From contig JAFAGM010000014.1 of NCBI GenBank assembly GCA_023422775.1, positions 1-64,000 of the forward strand: a stretch of 64,000 nt of DNA, written 5' to 3'. A model generated the notes under the pieces. It saw nothing but the letters and a program-made list of their open reading frames with translations. It was not told the origin of the DNA and did no database searches. Made by a program: the position numbers and the translations under genes. The DNA comes from Pseudomonadota bacterium. Lineage in GTDB: Bacteria; Pseudomonadota; Alphaproteobacteria; Rhizobiales; Xanthobacteraceae. This document shows, one piece after another, positions 1 through 9,893 of this stretch. Numbering within the stretch: position 1 is the first letter of the stretch; each line of letters opens with the position of its first letter.

Positions 1-231
1 TTCCCGATCAGGATCGCGATCGAGGACCAACTGCCGGTCAGCGAGAACGAGGACATCGTGGTCGAGATGTTGCCGTCGACCACGGCGCCCACCGCGACCA
101 ACATCCGCGACAAGCGCGGCGTGCTGGAATGGGCGTTCGAGACGAAAGCAGGCGAGGTCCGTGCCATCAATTTCGCCTGGCGCATACGCTGGCCGAAAGA
201 CAAGAGCGTCGTGATGACGCCGTCGGGGTGA
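1..231 (+). CDS. DUF4139-family protein, C-terminal fragment
   Basis: The reading frame is open from base 1 to a TGA at 229-231, giving the last 76 residues of a gene that begins left of the window. The segment TNIRDKRGVLEWAF followed by GEVRAINFAWRIRWPK resembles the C-terminal beta-sandwich end of DUF4139 proteins (mucoidy inhibitor MuiA-like), where a 'x-D-x-x-G-V-L-x-W' stretch precedes a 'G-E-x-x-x-I-x-F-x-(Y/W)-x-(V/I)' strand. The function of that family is poorly defined. Only the tail is visible, so the assignment rests on this one conserved region. Confidence 0.7.
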   Translation, partial: FPIRIAIEDQLPVSENEDIVVEMLPSTTAPTATNIRDKRGVLEWAFETKAGEVRAINFAWRIRWPKDKSVVMTPSG

Positions 232-315
232 GTCGACGAGGGCAGACGCAAGCTTCCGATCCTGTTCCACTACGGCGGAGGATCGGAAGCGTCAGGCGCT
301 ATCGCGGTTGGACGC

Positions 316-1002
316 TCAGGCCCAGCCGCCGCCCCGGTAGGTGACCAGGTGGTCGTGGACGGCGCCGACGCCGGCCGCGGACTCCGCGGCTACCCGGATC
401 GCCTTTCGCTCGGCATCCGAATCCGCAACGCCCCAGAGATCGACGATGCCGTTGGATACGGTGACGTTCAGCAGTCCGGTGTGGGTCCAGGTTTCCTTTT
501 TCAGGCTGGACAGGATGCGATCCCGGATCGCCTTGTCCGTCGGCGCGATGTCGAGCAACTGGCGCGCGGTCGCCACCGCCTGGAGCAGGTTGGCCCTGCT
601 CACTACACCGACGAGTTGCCCGTTCTCCAGGACCGGCAACCGCTTGACGCCGTTGTTCCCCATGACGGTGGCTACTTCATGGAGCGGCGCCTGGGGCGTG
701 GTCGTGATGACATCCCGCGTCATGACATCCGAAACCCTCCGGCTATGCGATTTGACGTATTCGGCCGCCAACGTATCGCTCTCGGTCCAGACGCGAAGCC
801 ACCAGGACCGGTGGCGTTCGGTCCCAGCCTCGACGCGGTGCAGCAAATCACCTTCGCTGACGATGCCGACGAGCTTGCCGTTGTTGTCCACGACCGGAAC
901 CGCGCTGATCTGCTTTTCGAGAAACAGCTTTGCAACCTCCTGCACGGTGGCGGAGGGGCCCACGGTAATGACCGGGGCAACCATGACGTCACGGACAAGC
1001 AT
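316..1002 (-). CDS. CBS domain pair plus BON domain protein
   Basis: This 228-residue protein has two CBS domains (about residues 7-60 and 95-148; motifs VRDVMVAPVITV and VSDVMTRDVITT) and then a C-terminal BON domain (about 158-222, LNVTVSNGIVDLWGVA). CBS pairs bind adenosyl nucleotides and act as energy or redox sensors. BON domains often associate with membranes or envelopes. No enzymatic domain is attached, so it is probably a regulatory or stress protein. The start at 1002 is chosen because a GGGAGAAG ribosome site precedes it. The longer frame upstream is antisense to the crotonase gene. It is divergent from the crotonase gene at 1231. Confidence 0.88.
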   Translation of the reverse strand: MLVRDVMVAPVITVGPSATVQEVAKLFLEKQISAVPVVDNNGKLVGIVSEGDLLHRVEAGTERHRSWWLRVWTESDTLAAEYVKSHSRRVSDVMTRDVITTTPQAPLHEVATVMGNNGVKRLPVLENGQLVGVVSRANLLQAVATARQLLDIAPTDKAIRDRILSSLKKETWTHTGLLNVTVSNGIVDLWGVADSDAERKAIRVAAESAAGVGAVHDHLVTYRGGGWA

Positions 1003-1230
1003 GGCACTTCTCCCATCATTGGAATGATCATCAAAAGCCTCAGAGCGCGGCACCTGTCGTTGATTCAGGTCAAGCTGCTTTCGATCGGGGCGGGCCGACC
1101 GGTGCGAGGCAGAGGTAGGGTTCTGCCCTGCAGCGCGCGGCCTTGCCGTCATCGACAGCTTCCCGTTTGATGCCGGCATCAACGCACCGAGGGCCGCCCA
1201 ACAGGTCCGCGAACAGGGAGAAGCCAGCCG

Positions 1231-2067
1231 ATGCCTTATGAACATATTCTCGTCGACGATCCCAGGCCGCGGGTCCGGCGCATTACGCTGAACCGGCCGG
1301 AGAAGCGCAATGCGCTGAATAACCGGCTGCGGGCGGAAGTGTTCGAGGTATTGGAAGCGGCCGATCGCGACCCTGATGTGTCGATCTCGATCCTGCGCGG
1401 CGCCGGTCCGTGCTTTTCTGCGGGCTACGACCTGTCGGCGGACAATCGCGTCGACCAGCCCTATCACTCGGCGTCGGGTCCGGGCCAGTGGTCGCGCCAT
1501 GTCGTCGAAGGCTGGTTCTCGATCTGGGATCTGGCGAAGCCCGTGGTCGCGCAGGTGCACGGCTATTGTCTTGCCGGCGGCACTGAACTCGCGACCGCCT
1601 GCGATATCGTCTACGTCGCCGACGACGCCCAGATCGGCTATCCGCCGGTGCGGCTGATGAGCCCGCCCGACATGCAGTATCATCCCTGGCTGGTCGGCAT
1701 GCGCCGCGCCATGGAACTGATGTTGACCGGCGATGCGATGTCCGGCCGCGAGGCCGCCGAATGGGGCTTTGCGACGCGGTCGTTTCCGCTTGCAGAACTC
1801 GACACCCGTACGCTGGATTTCGCCGAACGCGCCGCAAAAGTGCCGGTGGAACTGCAGCAGCTCAACAAGCGCTCGGTGCACCGCGCGATGGAGATCATGG
1901 GCGCGCGCGCAGCAATGCGCGCCGGCACCGAGATCCAGGCGCTCGCGTTCACGACCGAGGCCAGCAGGAACTACATGTCGACTTTCCGCCGCGACGGATC
2001 GAGCGTAAAGGCACAACTCGACCAGCGTGACACCACGTTCGGGGATTACCGGACGAAGAAGGGATGA
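1231..2067 (+). CDS. enoyl-CoA hydratase/isomerase (crotonase) family protein
   Basis: This 278-residue crotonase-fold protein has the N-terminal LNRPEKRNAL motif, the CoA/oxyanion-hole segment GPCFSAGYDLSA and the second oxyanion strand CLAGGTELATACDIV. Classical hydratases use two glutamates. The one normally in 'PE(I/V)' is replaced here (YPPVRLMSP), while the second, in AMELMLTG, is kept. That makes straightforward enoyl-CoA hydration doubtful, and another crotonase reaction (isomerase, decarboxylase or hydrolase type) is possible. It stands alone, followed at once by a palindromic repeat, with no acyl-CoA dehydrogenase or ligase beside it to suggest the substrate. Confidence 0.85.
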   Translation: MPYEHILVDDPRPRVRRITLNRPEKRNALNNRLRAEVFEVLEAADRDPDVSISILRGAGPCFSAGYDLSADNRVDQPYHSASGPGQWSRHVVEGWFSIWDLAKPVVAQVHGYCLAGGTELATACDIVYVADDAQIGYPPVRLMSPPDMQYHPWLVGMRRAMELMLTGDAMSGREAAEWGFATRSFPLAELDTRTLDFAERAAKVPVELQQLNKRSVHRAMEIMGARAAMRAGTEIQALAFTTEASRNYMSTFRRDGSSVKAQLDQRDTTFGDYRTKKG

Positions 2068-2077
2068 TCGCTCACCG

Positions 2078-2182
2078 CTGTCATGCCCCGCTTAAAGCGG
2101 GGCATCCAGTACGCCACGGCCTCTCGGTCAATCACAAACCTCTCTGGGGTACCGGATCGCCCGGTCGAGCCGGGCGATGACA
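2078..2182. repeat. REP-like palindromic repeat, copy 1
   Basis: The unit opens with a hairpin (TGCCCCGCTT / AAAGCGGGGCA, 2084-2104), continues 'tccagtacgcc..ggc.tctcggt' and closes with a second hairpin (ATCGCCCGG / CCGGGCGAT, 2156-2178). A related copy lies at 22911-23050 with the same order of blocks. From memory this is a very common intergenic element in Bradyrhizobium chromosomes. Here it sits between two convergent genes, where its stems could also help end transcription from both sides. Confidence 0.75.
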
Positions 2183-2208
2183 CCTGTGCTGTGGCGACAG
2201 TCCGGGAA

Positions 2209-3564
2209 TCACTTCGCCTTCAGGAAATCCGCGACTTCCAGCAGCACGAACTCGTTGTCGTCGGCCTTGTTCGGATCGCGGCTCGAGGAGAACGGCAGGT
2301 TGTTGTCGTTGCCTACGATGATGTGAGTCTCATCGACGCGGTCAACGTTCTCGATGGTGAAGAACGGGAACGTCAGCACGCCGTCGTTGAGCGGCTTGCG
2401 CGCCTTCTTGTCGGGATCCCTGATCTTCATCAGGTCGATATAGGCGATCTTGCGGGCCGGCTTGCCGACATTGGCGTCTGTGAGTTCGACCTTGTAGACG
2501 CGCTTGAACTTGGCGAGATCCGGAAAGCAGTTGTCGCCGCGCTGGCCCTGCGGGCAGGCCTTGTCCGCAGTGCCTTCGGCGTTGTCGCGCTCGATGATCA
2601 GGCCGCTGGTCCCGTCGATCATGTTGAAGTCGCCGATGGCGTTGCCGTTCTGCTCGAAGACGTAGGTCCAGAAGCGCCCGGTGAACTTTTCTGCGGCGAC
2701 GTCGAACTCGAGGATGCGCGCGGCTTCCTTGCCGTCGACCTTTTCGACGTCCTTCTTCCCGGCATCCCACAGCGGCCCTTCCAAGAGGCCGTAGAGGAAC
2801 TTGCCGTCCTTCGAGGCGGCAAAGCCTTCATAGCCCTTGGAGCGGCGCAGATTGACCGTGGTGTAGGTCGCGCCCGGGGCTGCCGGCGACTGCACCGACC
2901 AATGATCGGGCGAGCGCACGGGCTTGCCGTCGGCCATGGTGTCGAACACGGCGAGGATCTTGCCGGTCTTGTCGGCCTTCAGCACATAGGGGCCGAACTC
3001 GTCGCCGATCCAGAAGGTGTCGCCGACGATCTGGAAACCCTCGGTGTCGAAATCGGCGCCGGTCAGATAGCGCTTCGCGGTGTTCTCGTGGAGGATGCGG
3101 AACGGCACCTTCTTGTCGGGATCGTGCAGGAAGACGGTTTCCTGCCGTTCGATTTTGCCGGACGCCCAGTCGATCTTGTGCCGGTTCAGGTACAGCATCG
3201 AGTCGGCCGAGTTGTAGCGCGAGCCCATGCCGTTGTCGGTGAGCACCCAGAACGAGCCGTCCGCCATCACCTTGATGCCGGAATGGCCCTGCAGCGGCTG
3301 GCCCTTGAACGGCAGCGACACGCCGGTCGGCCGCTCATAGGATTTTCCCATCACGCTGCCGACGGCGTCGACGCGCTTGCCGGTGGTGTACTTGCCCGAA
3401 GTCTTGAGGTCGTCAGGCGCATCCGCAGGCGCATCGATGAAGGTCTGCGCCGGCAGCACGGCGTGGCCCTTCAGCGTGGCGGGAAATTCGCCTTCGCCCT
3501 GCGCAAACGCAGCGGTACTGGCCAGAAGGACTGATACGACGGAGCAAAGCAGGGACATGCGCAT
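2209..3564 (-). CDS. secreted esterase-like / phytase-like protein (PF13449 type)
   Basis: This 451-residue exported protein has a signal peptide (MRMSLLCSVVSVLLASTAAFA). The mature part resembles the 'esterase-like activity of phytase' family: SGIKVMADGSFWVLTDNGMG, ADFDTEGFQIVGDTFWIGDEFGPYV and a closing INNVD-like segment (IENVDRVDETHIIVGNDNN). These are beta-propeller strands with acidic, probably metal-binding loops. The substrate cannot be read from sequence. The start at 3564 has a GGAGA site six bases upstream; the longer frame runs antisense through the neighbouring ATPase gene. It lies downstream of hmuV on the same strand, 109 bases away, and is possibly a read-through passenger of the haem operon. 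Confidence 0.82.
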   Translation of the reverse strand: MRMSLLCSVVSVLLASTAAFAQGEGEFPATLKGHAVLPAQTFIDAPADAPDDLKTSGKYTTGKRVDAVGSVMGKSYERPTGVSLPFKGQPLQGHSGIKVMADGSFWVLTDNGMGSRYNSADSMLYLNRHKIDWASGKIERQETVFLHDPDKKVPFRILHENTAKRYLTGADFDTEGFQIVGDTFWIGDEFGPYVLKADKTGKILAVFDTMADGKPVRSPDHWSVQSPAAPGATYTTVNLRRSKGYEGFAASKDGKFLYGLLEGPLWDAGKKDVEKVDGKEAARILEFDVAAEKFTGRFWTYVFEQNGNAIGDFNMIDGTSGLIIERDNAEGTADKACPQGQRGDNCFPDLAKFKRVYKVELTDANVGKPARKIAYIDLMKIRDPDKKARKPLNDGVLTFPFFTIENVDRVDETHIIVGNDNNLPFSSSRDPNKADDNEFVLLEVADFLKAK

Positions 3565-3673
3565 GATCGATCTCCAGGGGGAATTGATGATGCGCCGTTC
3601 TGGCCAGTGGATGTAACGGGCGGCTGACAGTTCTATGAAGGACGTGTGTCGCCGTTGGATAAAGGGTGCGGCG

Positions 3674-4464
<791 letters not shown>

Positions 4465-4468
<4 letters not shown>

Positions 4469-5562
4469 AGCGAGACCAGCCCGCGCTGCCGCAGCAGCAT
4501 CCCCAGAAAGAACGGCGCGCCGATCGCAGCCGTCAGGATGCCGATCGGCATGTCCGCGGGCGCGACGATGGTCCGCGCCAGCGTGTCTGCGCCCACCATC
4601 AGCCCGGCGCCGAGCAGCATCGAGGCCGGCAGCAGCAGCCGGTGCGCCGGCCCGATCAGCAGCCGCAGCAGATGCGGCACCACGATGCCGACGAACCCGA
4701 TGACGCCGCAGACCGAAACCGCAACGCCGGTCATGGCCGACACCAGCACGATCGAAATCCGCTTCAGCCGCTCGACATCGACGCCGCTATGAAACGCCTC
4801 GGCCTCGCCGAGCACCAGCACGTCGAGCCCGCGCGCGATCGACAGGCAGACGACGAGCGCGATCCCCAGCACCGGCGCCAGTGTGGCAAGCTTGGCCCAG
4901 GTCGCGCCGCTCAGCGAGCCCAGCAGCCAGAACGTGATGTCGCGCAACTGGCGATCGTCGGCGATGAACACCAAAAGCCCGATGCCGGCATTGGCGATCG
5001 CGGCGATGGCGATGCCTGCCAGCAGGAAAATCGCAATCGAGGTCCGGCCCGAACGGCTCGCAATTCGATAGAGGGCGATCGTCGTCGCCAGCGAGCCCGT
5101 GAAGGCCGCGACCGGCAGCAACTGGTTTTGCATGAAGCGCAGGCTCTCGCCGATCTGGCTGTCGACGAAGACGATCGAAGCTGCAGCCGCGAGCGCCCCG
5201 CCGGAGGAAACGCCGACCAGCGCGGGATCGGCGAGAGGGTTTCGAAACAGCCCCTGCATGATCGCGCCGGCCGCCGCGAGCAGGGCGCCCACCATGGCGG
5301 CGGCCGCGATCCGCGGGATCCGGATCGACCACAGCACGAGCTGGTCGCGCGCGAGGTTTGGACCGGTATCCGCCCAGAGGCCGAGCGCGGCGGGCAGCCG
5401 CGCCAGCGGAATTCCCGCAGCACCCACGGTGAGCGCGACCAGCGCCACGCCGAGAAGCGCGATCAGGAGGCTGGCGAGGGTCAGGGAGGCGGGCGGGCGA
5501 AACGCATATCCGCTGCGGCGCTTCGCGCGTTCCGCGCGGGAGTCCGCCATGTCGGTCGTCAT
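4465..5562 (-). CDS. hmuU: haem ABC transporter permease HmuU
   Basis: This 365-residue FecCD-family permease has about ten hydrophobic segments, the conserved cytoplasmic loop GDDxLAR-equivalent (VGADTLARTIVAPADMPIG) and the closing IGAPFFLGMLLRQRG. It forms the inner-membrane channel for haem delivered by HmuT. The start MTTDMADS is preferred because its ATGA overlaps the hmuT stop (5559-5562), the same coupling seen at the hmuU/hmuV junction. A start at the second Met, five codons in, is also possible. Confidence 0.94.
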
Positions 5563-6509
5563 TGCCGGCAGTTGGCCGTCAACGCCGCCGGCGTGAACTT
5601 CTCCGCCTGTGGCGCCAGCGCTGGATAGAGCTTGATCGACAGATCCCGCGCCGCCGCCGCCGTGCGCGGCCCGAAGCCGAGCAGATAAAGGCCTTCCATG
5701 GAGATGAAGGTCTTGTTCACAGCTACCGGCGTCAGCGCGAAGGCTGGATGGACGTACACCGCCTCTGCATCCACCGAATCCTTGCCGCGCTGGATCGACA
5801 GCACCACGTCGGGCTTGGCCGCGACGATCGCCTCGTCATTGATGATCTTGTAGCCGTCATAGCCGTCGATCGCGTTGACAGCGCCGGCCAGCGCGATGAT
5901 TTCATTGGCGGCGGTCTTCTGGCCCGCGGCCATCGCCCGGCCGTTCAGCATCGACATCACGAACATCACGCGGACCGGCTTCGTCACCCTTGAGCGCAGC
6001 GCGCGCAGTTGCGCCAGATCGTCCGCCACGACCGCGGTCAGGCATTCGGCCCGTTTGTCCGCGCCCATGGCGTGGCCGACGAGCTTGATCTTGTCGAGCA
6101 GGCCCTGTTCGGAAAAGGTTTCGGGAACCAGCACCAGCGGCACTTTGGCCGCCTCCAGCAGGTCCATGGCTTCCTTCGGCCCGGAGCCCTGCACGGCGAG
6201 CACCAGCGAGGGGTTGAGCCCGAGCACGCCTTCGGCCGAGAGCTGGCGCATGTAGCCGACGCTCGGCTTGCCGCGCGCGGCGGCCGGATAGAGGCTCGTG
6301 GTGTCGACGCCGGCCAGCCTGTCCTCGAAACCGAGCGCGTAGAGGATTTCGGTGATCGCACCGCCGATCGAAACGATCCGCGCGGGATCCGATATCGTGA
6401 CGTCGCGGTTGCGCGCATCATGCACCGTTATGCCCGCGGCTACTGCGGCGCTCCCGAGCAGGAAGCCGCAGGCGGCGGCCGATAGTGCGAGCGTGCGGCA
6501 GAATGTCAT
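5559..6509 (-). CDS. hmuT: periplasmic haem-binding protein HmuT
   Basis: This 316-residue periplasmic binding protein of the BtuF/FhuD fold has a Sec signal peptide (first ~24 residues, ending AAVAAG) and no lipobox cysteine. The N-lobe carries VSIGGAITEILYALG and the 'DTTSLYPAAARGKPSVGYMRQL' type region, in which a conserved tyrosine of haem-binding relatives (SLYP) is present. It hands haem from the receptor HmuR to the HmuUV importer. It is encoded first in the hmuTUV block, just downstream of the small gene hmuP. Confidence 0.93.
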   Translation of the reverse strand: MTFCRTLALSAAACGFLLGSAAVAAGITVHDARNRDVTISDPARIVSIGGAITEILYALGFEDRLAGVDTTSLYPAAARGKPSVGYMRQLSAEGVLGLNPSLVLAVQGSGPKEAMDLLEAAKVPLVLVPETFSEQGLLDKIKLVGHAMGADKRAECLTAVVADDLAQLRALRSRVTKPVRVMFVMSMLNGRAMAAGQKTAANEIIALAGAVNAIDGYDGYKIINDEAIVAAKPDVVLSIQRGKDSVDAEAVYVHPAFALTPVAVNKTFISMEGLYLLGFGPRTAAAARDLSIKLYPALAPQAEKFTPAALTANCRQ

Positions 6510-6544
6510 TGCTGGTTCACTTAATCGGGTTCGCTTGGTCAGGT

Positions 6545-6751
6545 TTACTTGGTCAGGATCAGCTTGTTCTGCGACGTCAGCCGCAGCCGGTAATTCTCCT
6601 GGCCATGCGCGATGATGATCTCGCGCTCCACCGCGAACAGCTCGCGGCTGTCGATCCGGTTGCCGCTCATGGCGACGGAACGCGTCGTGGGAGCAGGGCT
6701 TGCGGCATGCGTCGGTGCGTCGCCGAGCTTTCCTCCGGAAGGAACGGTCAT
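6545..6751 (-). CDS. hmuP: small haem-uptake regulator/accessory protein HmuP (HemP)
   Basis: This 68-residue protein ends with the HemP signature RIDSRELFAVEREIIIAHG and then YRLRLTSQNKLILTK, which is nearly the whole conserved domain. In Bradyrhizobium japonicum, HmuP is known as a coactivator that works with Irr on the hmuR promoter. The frame remains open far upstream, antisense to hmuR, but only this C-terminal part is conserved. I chose the Met at 6751; a Met at 6671 would still keep the domain. It is the first gene of the leftward hmuP-hmuT-hmuU-hmuV unit, 35 bases before hmuT. Confidence 0.82.
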   Translation of the reverse strand: MTVPSGGKLGDAPTHAASPAPTTRSVAMSGNRIDSRELFAVEREIIIAHGQENYRLRLTSQNKLILTK

Positions 6752-6829
6752 CTTATCTGTGAAGCCCCGATTGCGGTATCCCAAGGCATGTTTGTACAGG
6801 CCGGCCCCGTCGCAATCCAACCGCTGCAA

Positions 6830-6846
6830 TTTACAATCGATATAAA
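6830..6846. promoter_or_regulatory. possible degenerate Irr (ICE)-type element in the hmuP/hmuR intergenic region
   Basis: The 17-base TTTACAATCGATATAAA is the only AT-rich, roughly symmetric segment in the 259-base divergent region between hmuP and hmuR. The known Irr control element has the form TTTAGAA-N-TTCTAAA. Only the outer TTTA/TAAA pair matches, so this is a weak candidate recorded because of its position. Confidence 0.25.
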
Positions 6847-7010
6847 GTGGGCTGCGTGGTTGTTGACCGGTTCCGCAGCCCGGCGTAACCACATGCATGC
6901 GATGTGGGCAGGGGTGTGTCCCGGTCGCGAACATTTGGTAGCCAGCAAGCAACCGCTTTTTGCGGCGCCCGCCAGCCAGACCCAAGAGACAAATAACAGG
7001 TTGGGGCAGT

Positions 7011-9404
7011 ATGGCTTTTCGGGCTAGGCATTCGCGCGCCCTCGTTTTGGGCGTGTCGGCATTCTCATTGGCGTTGATGTCGTCAACGGTCGCGTTCTCG
7101 CAAACGGCCGAGCCGGATTCCGTCACGCGCGCGCCCGAGAAAAAGCAGAAACAGTCGAATCGCAAGCCCGCCGCGCCGCAACAGCAAGCGCAGGCCGCGC
7201 CTGTGATGAACGCGCGGGCGCAGATTGGTGCTGTGCCGGTGCAGTCACTCGATGCGATCACGGTGTCGGCGTCGAAGACTGAGGAGCGCGCCATCGAAGC
7301 GCTGGCTCCCGTCAGCGTGGTGACGCTCGAGCAGATCCAGGGCCGTCAGGCCAGCACGCTCGGCGGCCTGCTCTACAACATTCCCGGCGTCTGGGTGCAG
7401 GACCGTGGCGACGAGCCGTCGACCTCGATCAATATCCGCGGCCTGCAGGATTTCGGCCGCGTCGCAGTGGTGGTCGACGGCGCGCGGCAGAACTATCAGC
7501 GCACCGGCCATTTCGCGAACGGTTCCTTTTTCTTGAACCCGGAACTGGTCGGCGGCATCGACATCGTCCGCGGTCCGACCGCCAACATCTACGGCTCCGG
7601 CGCGATCGGCGGCGTGGCGTCGTTCCGCACCAAGGACATCGAAGACGTCGTCCGCCCCGGCGAACGTTGGGGCGTGGACGCCAAGACCATTCTCGGGACC
7701 AACTACGGCCGAGCGCTTGGTTCGGTGTTCGGCGGCGTTCACGTCAACCCGAACGTCGATGTGTTCGCCGGCGCCACCTACAGCACGCAGGAAAATTACA
7801 AGGACGGCAGCGGCTTCGAAGTCGCCAACACCGGAAACCGGCTCACCGCCGGCATTGCCAAGCTGACGGTGCGACCGGCTGACGGGCACGAAGTCAAGCT
7901 CGGTACGGTCTTCCAGGAGGATCTGTTCAGCGTCGGCCAGCCGCCGCGCCGTGCCGGCGACCCCAACTCAACCAATGCGAACGGGACCAACAACCTGAAC
8001 GGCACCTCGATCTACCGGTCCGACGTGAAGAACTACACGACGACGCTGGGCTGGAAATATTCACAGCCGGACGACAAGTGGTTCGACTGGGACGCGAAGG
8101 TCTACTGGAATCGCACGGAGAATGACCAGATCAAGACGGGCCATACCACCGCGACTCCTTCCGCCTTCTGCGGCGGCGTGCCGGGGAATGCCGTCTCCGG
8201 CTGTATCGGCAGCAACCGCGGTTACCTGCTCGATACGATCGGCGTCGACGTCTACAACACGACGCGTTTCGAGACCTACGACTGGCGGCATGCCGTCACC
8301 TACGGGCTGGATGCCTTCCAGGACAAGGTGACGACGAACGATCTGAGTGGAACCTCCGATGTGACCACTCCGGGCGGCCGGCGCACGCTGTCCGGTGGCT
8401 TCGTGCAGTGGAAGGCCAACTACACCTCGTTGCTCGAGGTGATCGGCGCGTTGCGTTACGACAATTACCAGCTCTCTTCGGCGACCTCGTCCGCCAGCGG
8501 CGACCGCCTGTCGCCGAAGATCACGGTCGGCCTGATGCCCACGGCCATCCTGACGCCCTATGCCAGCTATGCCGAAGGCTACCGCGCTCCCTCGATCACC
8601 GAAACGTTGGTGAACGGGCCGCATGCCGGCGCGACCGTCAACGACTCGTTCTTCCGCTGTCCGTCGGGCACCCCGGGACCGGGCGCCGATTCGACATTCT
8701 GCTTCGTGCCAAATCCGAATCTGCGGCCCGAGGTCGGCAAGAACAAGGAGATCGGCTTCAACCTGAAGAAGAACGACCTGTTCACGTCGGGCGACAGCCT
8801 CCGCGGCAAGTTCAACGTGTTCCGCAACGATATCACCGACTTCATCGACCAGGTTGCGTTCGGCACGCCGCTCGTGGTTCCGACCGGGCCGCCGCCCGCG
8901 CCGAGCATTACCGTCCTGCCGTTCCTGCAGTACCAGAACGTTGCCGAGGCCAGAATCCAGGGATTCGAGGCCGAGACGATGTACGATGCCAATCTCTGGT
9001 ACGTCGGTGTTGCCGGCTCGTACCTGCAGGGCAAGAATCTGCAAACCGGATTCGGGCTGTACAGCATCCCGCCGCAGAAGATCACGACGACGGCCGGCAT
9101 TCGGCTGCTCGATCGGACGCTCGTGCTCTCGGTCATGTGGACGTCGGCGGCGGCGAACAAGAACATTCCTCCGACCTATACGCCGGCAACCGGATTCGAC
9201 CTGGTCAACCTCTACGCCCAGTACCAGCCGACGCGGGACCTCACGCTCAATTTCTCGGTCGAGAACCTGCTCAATCAGTACTACCGTCCCTATGCCATTC
9301 CGGTCGGCAGCACGGGAGACACTCAAAACGACGTGAAATGGGCCAGTGCCGGCCCTGGGATCGTATTCAAGGGTGGCCTCAGATATCATTTCGGAGGTAC
9401 CTGA
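7011..9404 (+). CDS. hmuR: TonB-dependent haem receptor HmuR
   Basis: This 797-residue outer-membrane receptor has a signal peptide of about 29 residues (ending VAFSQ), then a low-complexity linker and the plug domain (about 80-190: ITVSASKTEERAIEAL, QDRGDEPSTSINIRGLQDFG). The 22-strand barrel ends in a terminal aromatic-rich strand (GLRYHFGGT). The haem-receptor FRAP/NPNL-type motifs are present as GYRAPS near residue 522 and NPNLRPE near 566. The start at 7011 is chosen because it begins the signal peptide. It is divergent from hmuP and followed by hmuQ-hutX-exbB-exbD-tonB, which supply breakdown, handling and energy. Confidence 0.95.
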   Translation: MAFRARHSRALVLGVSAFSLALMSSTVAFSQTAEPDSVTRAPEKKQKQSNRKPAAPQQQAQAAPVMNARAQIGAVPVQSLDAITVSASKTEERAIEALAPVSVVTLEQIQGRQASTLGGLLYNIPGVWVQDRGDEPSTSINIRGLQDFGRVAVVVDGARQNYQRTGHFANGSFFLNPELVGGIDIVRGPTANIYGSGAIGGVASFRTKDIEDVVRPGERWGVDAKTILGTNYGRALGSVFGGVHVNPNVDVFAGATYSTQENYKDGSGFEVANTGNRLTAGIAKLTVRPADGHEVKLGTVFQEDLFSVGQPPRRAGDPNSTNANGTNNLNGTSIYRSDVKNYTTTLGWKYSQPDDKWFDWDAKVYWNRTENDQIKTGHTTATPSAFCGGVPGNAVSGCIGSNRGYLLDTIGVDVYNTTRFETYDWRHAVTYGLDAFQDKVTTNDLSGTSDVTTPGGRRTLSGGFVQWKANYTSLLEVIGALRYDNYQLSSATSSASGDRLSPKITVGLMPTAILTPYASYAEGYRAPSITETLVNGPHAGATVNDSFFRCPSGTPGPGADSTFCFVPNPNLRPEVGKNKEIGFNLKKNDLFTSGDSLRGKFNVFRNDITDFIDQVAFGTPLVVPTGPPPAPSITVLPFLQYQNVAEARIQGFEAETMYDANLWYVGVAGSYLQGKNLQTGFGLYSIPPQKITTTAGIRLLDRTLVLSVMWTSAAANKNIPPTYTPATGFDLVNLYAQYQPTRDLTLNFSVENLLNQYYRPYAIPVGSTGDTQNDVKWASAGPGIVFKGGLRYHFGGT

Positions 9405-9545
9405 CACGAAGAATCCACGGTCTCGCGGAAGACCATCACCTCCAACGCACCGGGCCGTGCTGATGCTCCAGCGCGGCTTCGGCGCATTCGTGTTTCCACC
9501 CAACCCGATCGGTACGCCAGGCGCACCCCAGCAAGGAGATTTCTG

Positions 9546-9881
9546 ATGTTTATCGCAATGAACAGGTTCCAGGTGAAGATCGGCTCGGAGGCGGCTTTCG
9601 AGACCGTCTGGCGCAGCCGGGAATCCTATCTCGGCAGCATGGCGGGCTTCGTCGAGTTTCATCTGCTCAAGGGCCCCGTCTACGAGGACCATACGCTGTA
9701 TTCGTCGCACACGACCTGGGTCGACAAGGCGGCGTTCGAGGCCTGGACCCGCTCGGAGGAGTTCCGCCGTGCGCACGCCCGCGCCGACAACAAGACCGGC
9801 GAAAGCCTCTATCTCGGCCATCCCAAGTTCGAGGGCTTCGAGGTGATCCTGAGCGAGGGCAAATCCAGCGCTGCCGCCTGA
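9546..9881 (+). CDS. hmuQ: IsdG-type haem-degrading monooxygenase HmuQ
   Basis: This 111-residue ferredoxin-like ABM-fold protein carries Asn6, Trp67 and His77, the Asn-Trp-His set of IsdG/IsdI-type haem oxygenases at almost identical positions. HmuQ of B. japonicum, from the same position in the hmu locus, is known to degrade haem to a biliverdin-like product and release iron. An AAGGAG site lies close upstream of the ATG. It is followed after 12 bases by hutX, so imported haem would meet a carrier and a degrading enzyme made from the same transcript. Confidence 0.88.
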   Translation: MFIAMNRFQVKIGSEAAFETVWRSRESYLGSMAGFVEFHLLKGPVYEDHTLYSSHTTWVDKAAFEAWTRSEEFRRAHARADNKTGESLYLGHPKFEGFEVILSEGKSSAAA

Positions 9882-9893
9882 CGGGAGGGTATC

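Noticed and set aside
1003..2016. N-terminal extension of the CBS-BON protein to 566 residues
   Set aside because: The extra part is antisense to the crotonase gene, and a good ribosome site precedes the internal Met at 1002.
2083..3534. 483-residue plus-strand frame opposite the phytase-like gene
   Set aside because: It begins inside the palindromic repeat and has no motif. The minus-strand protein has a signal peptide and family motifs.
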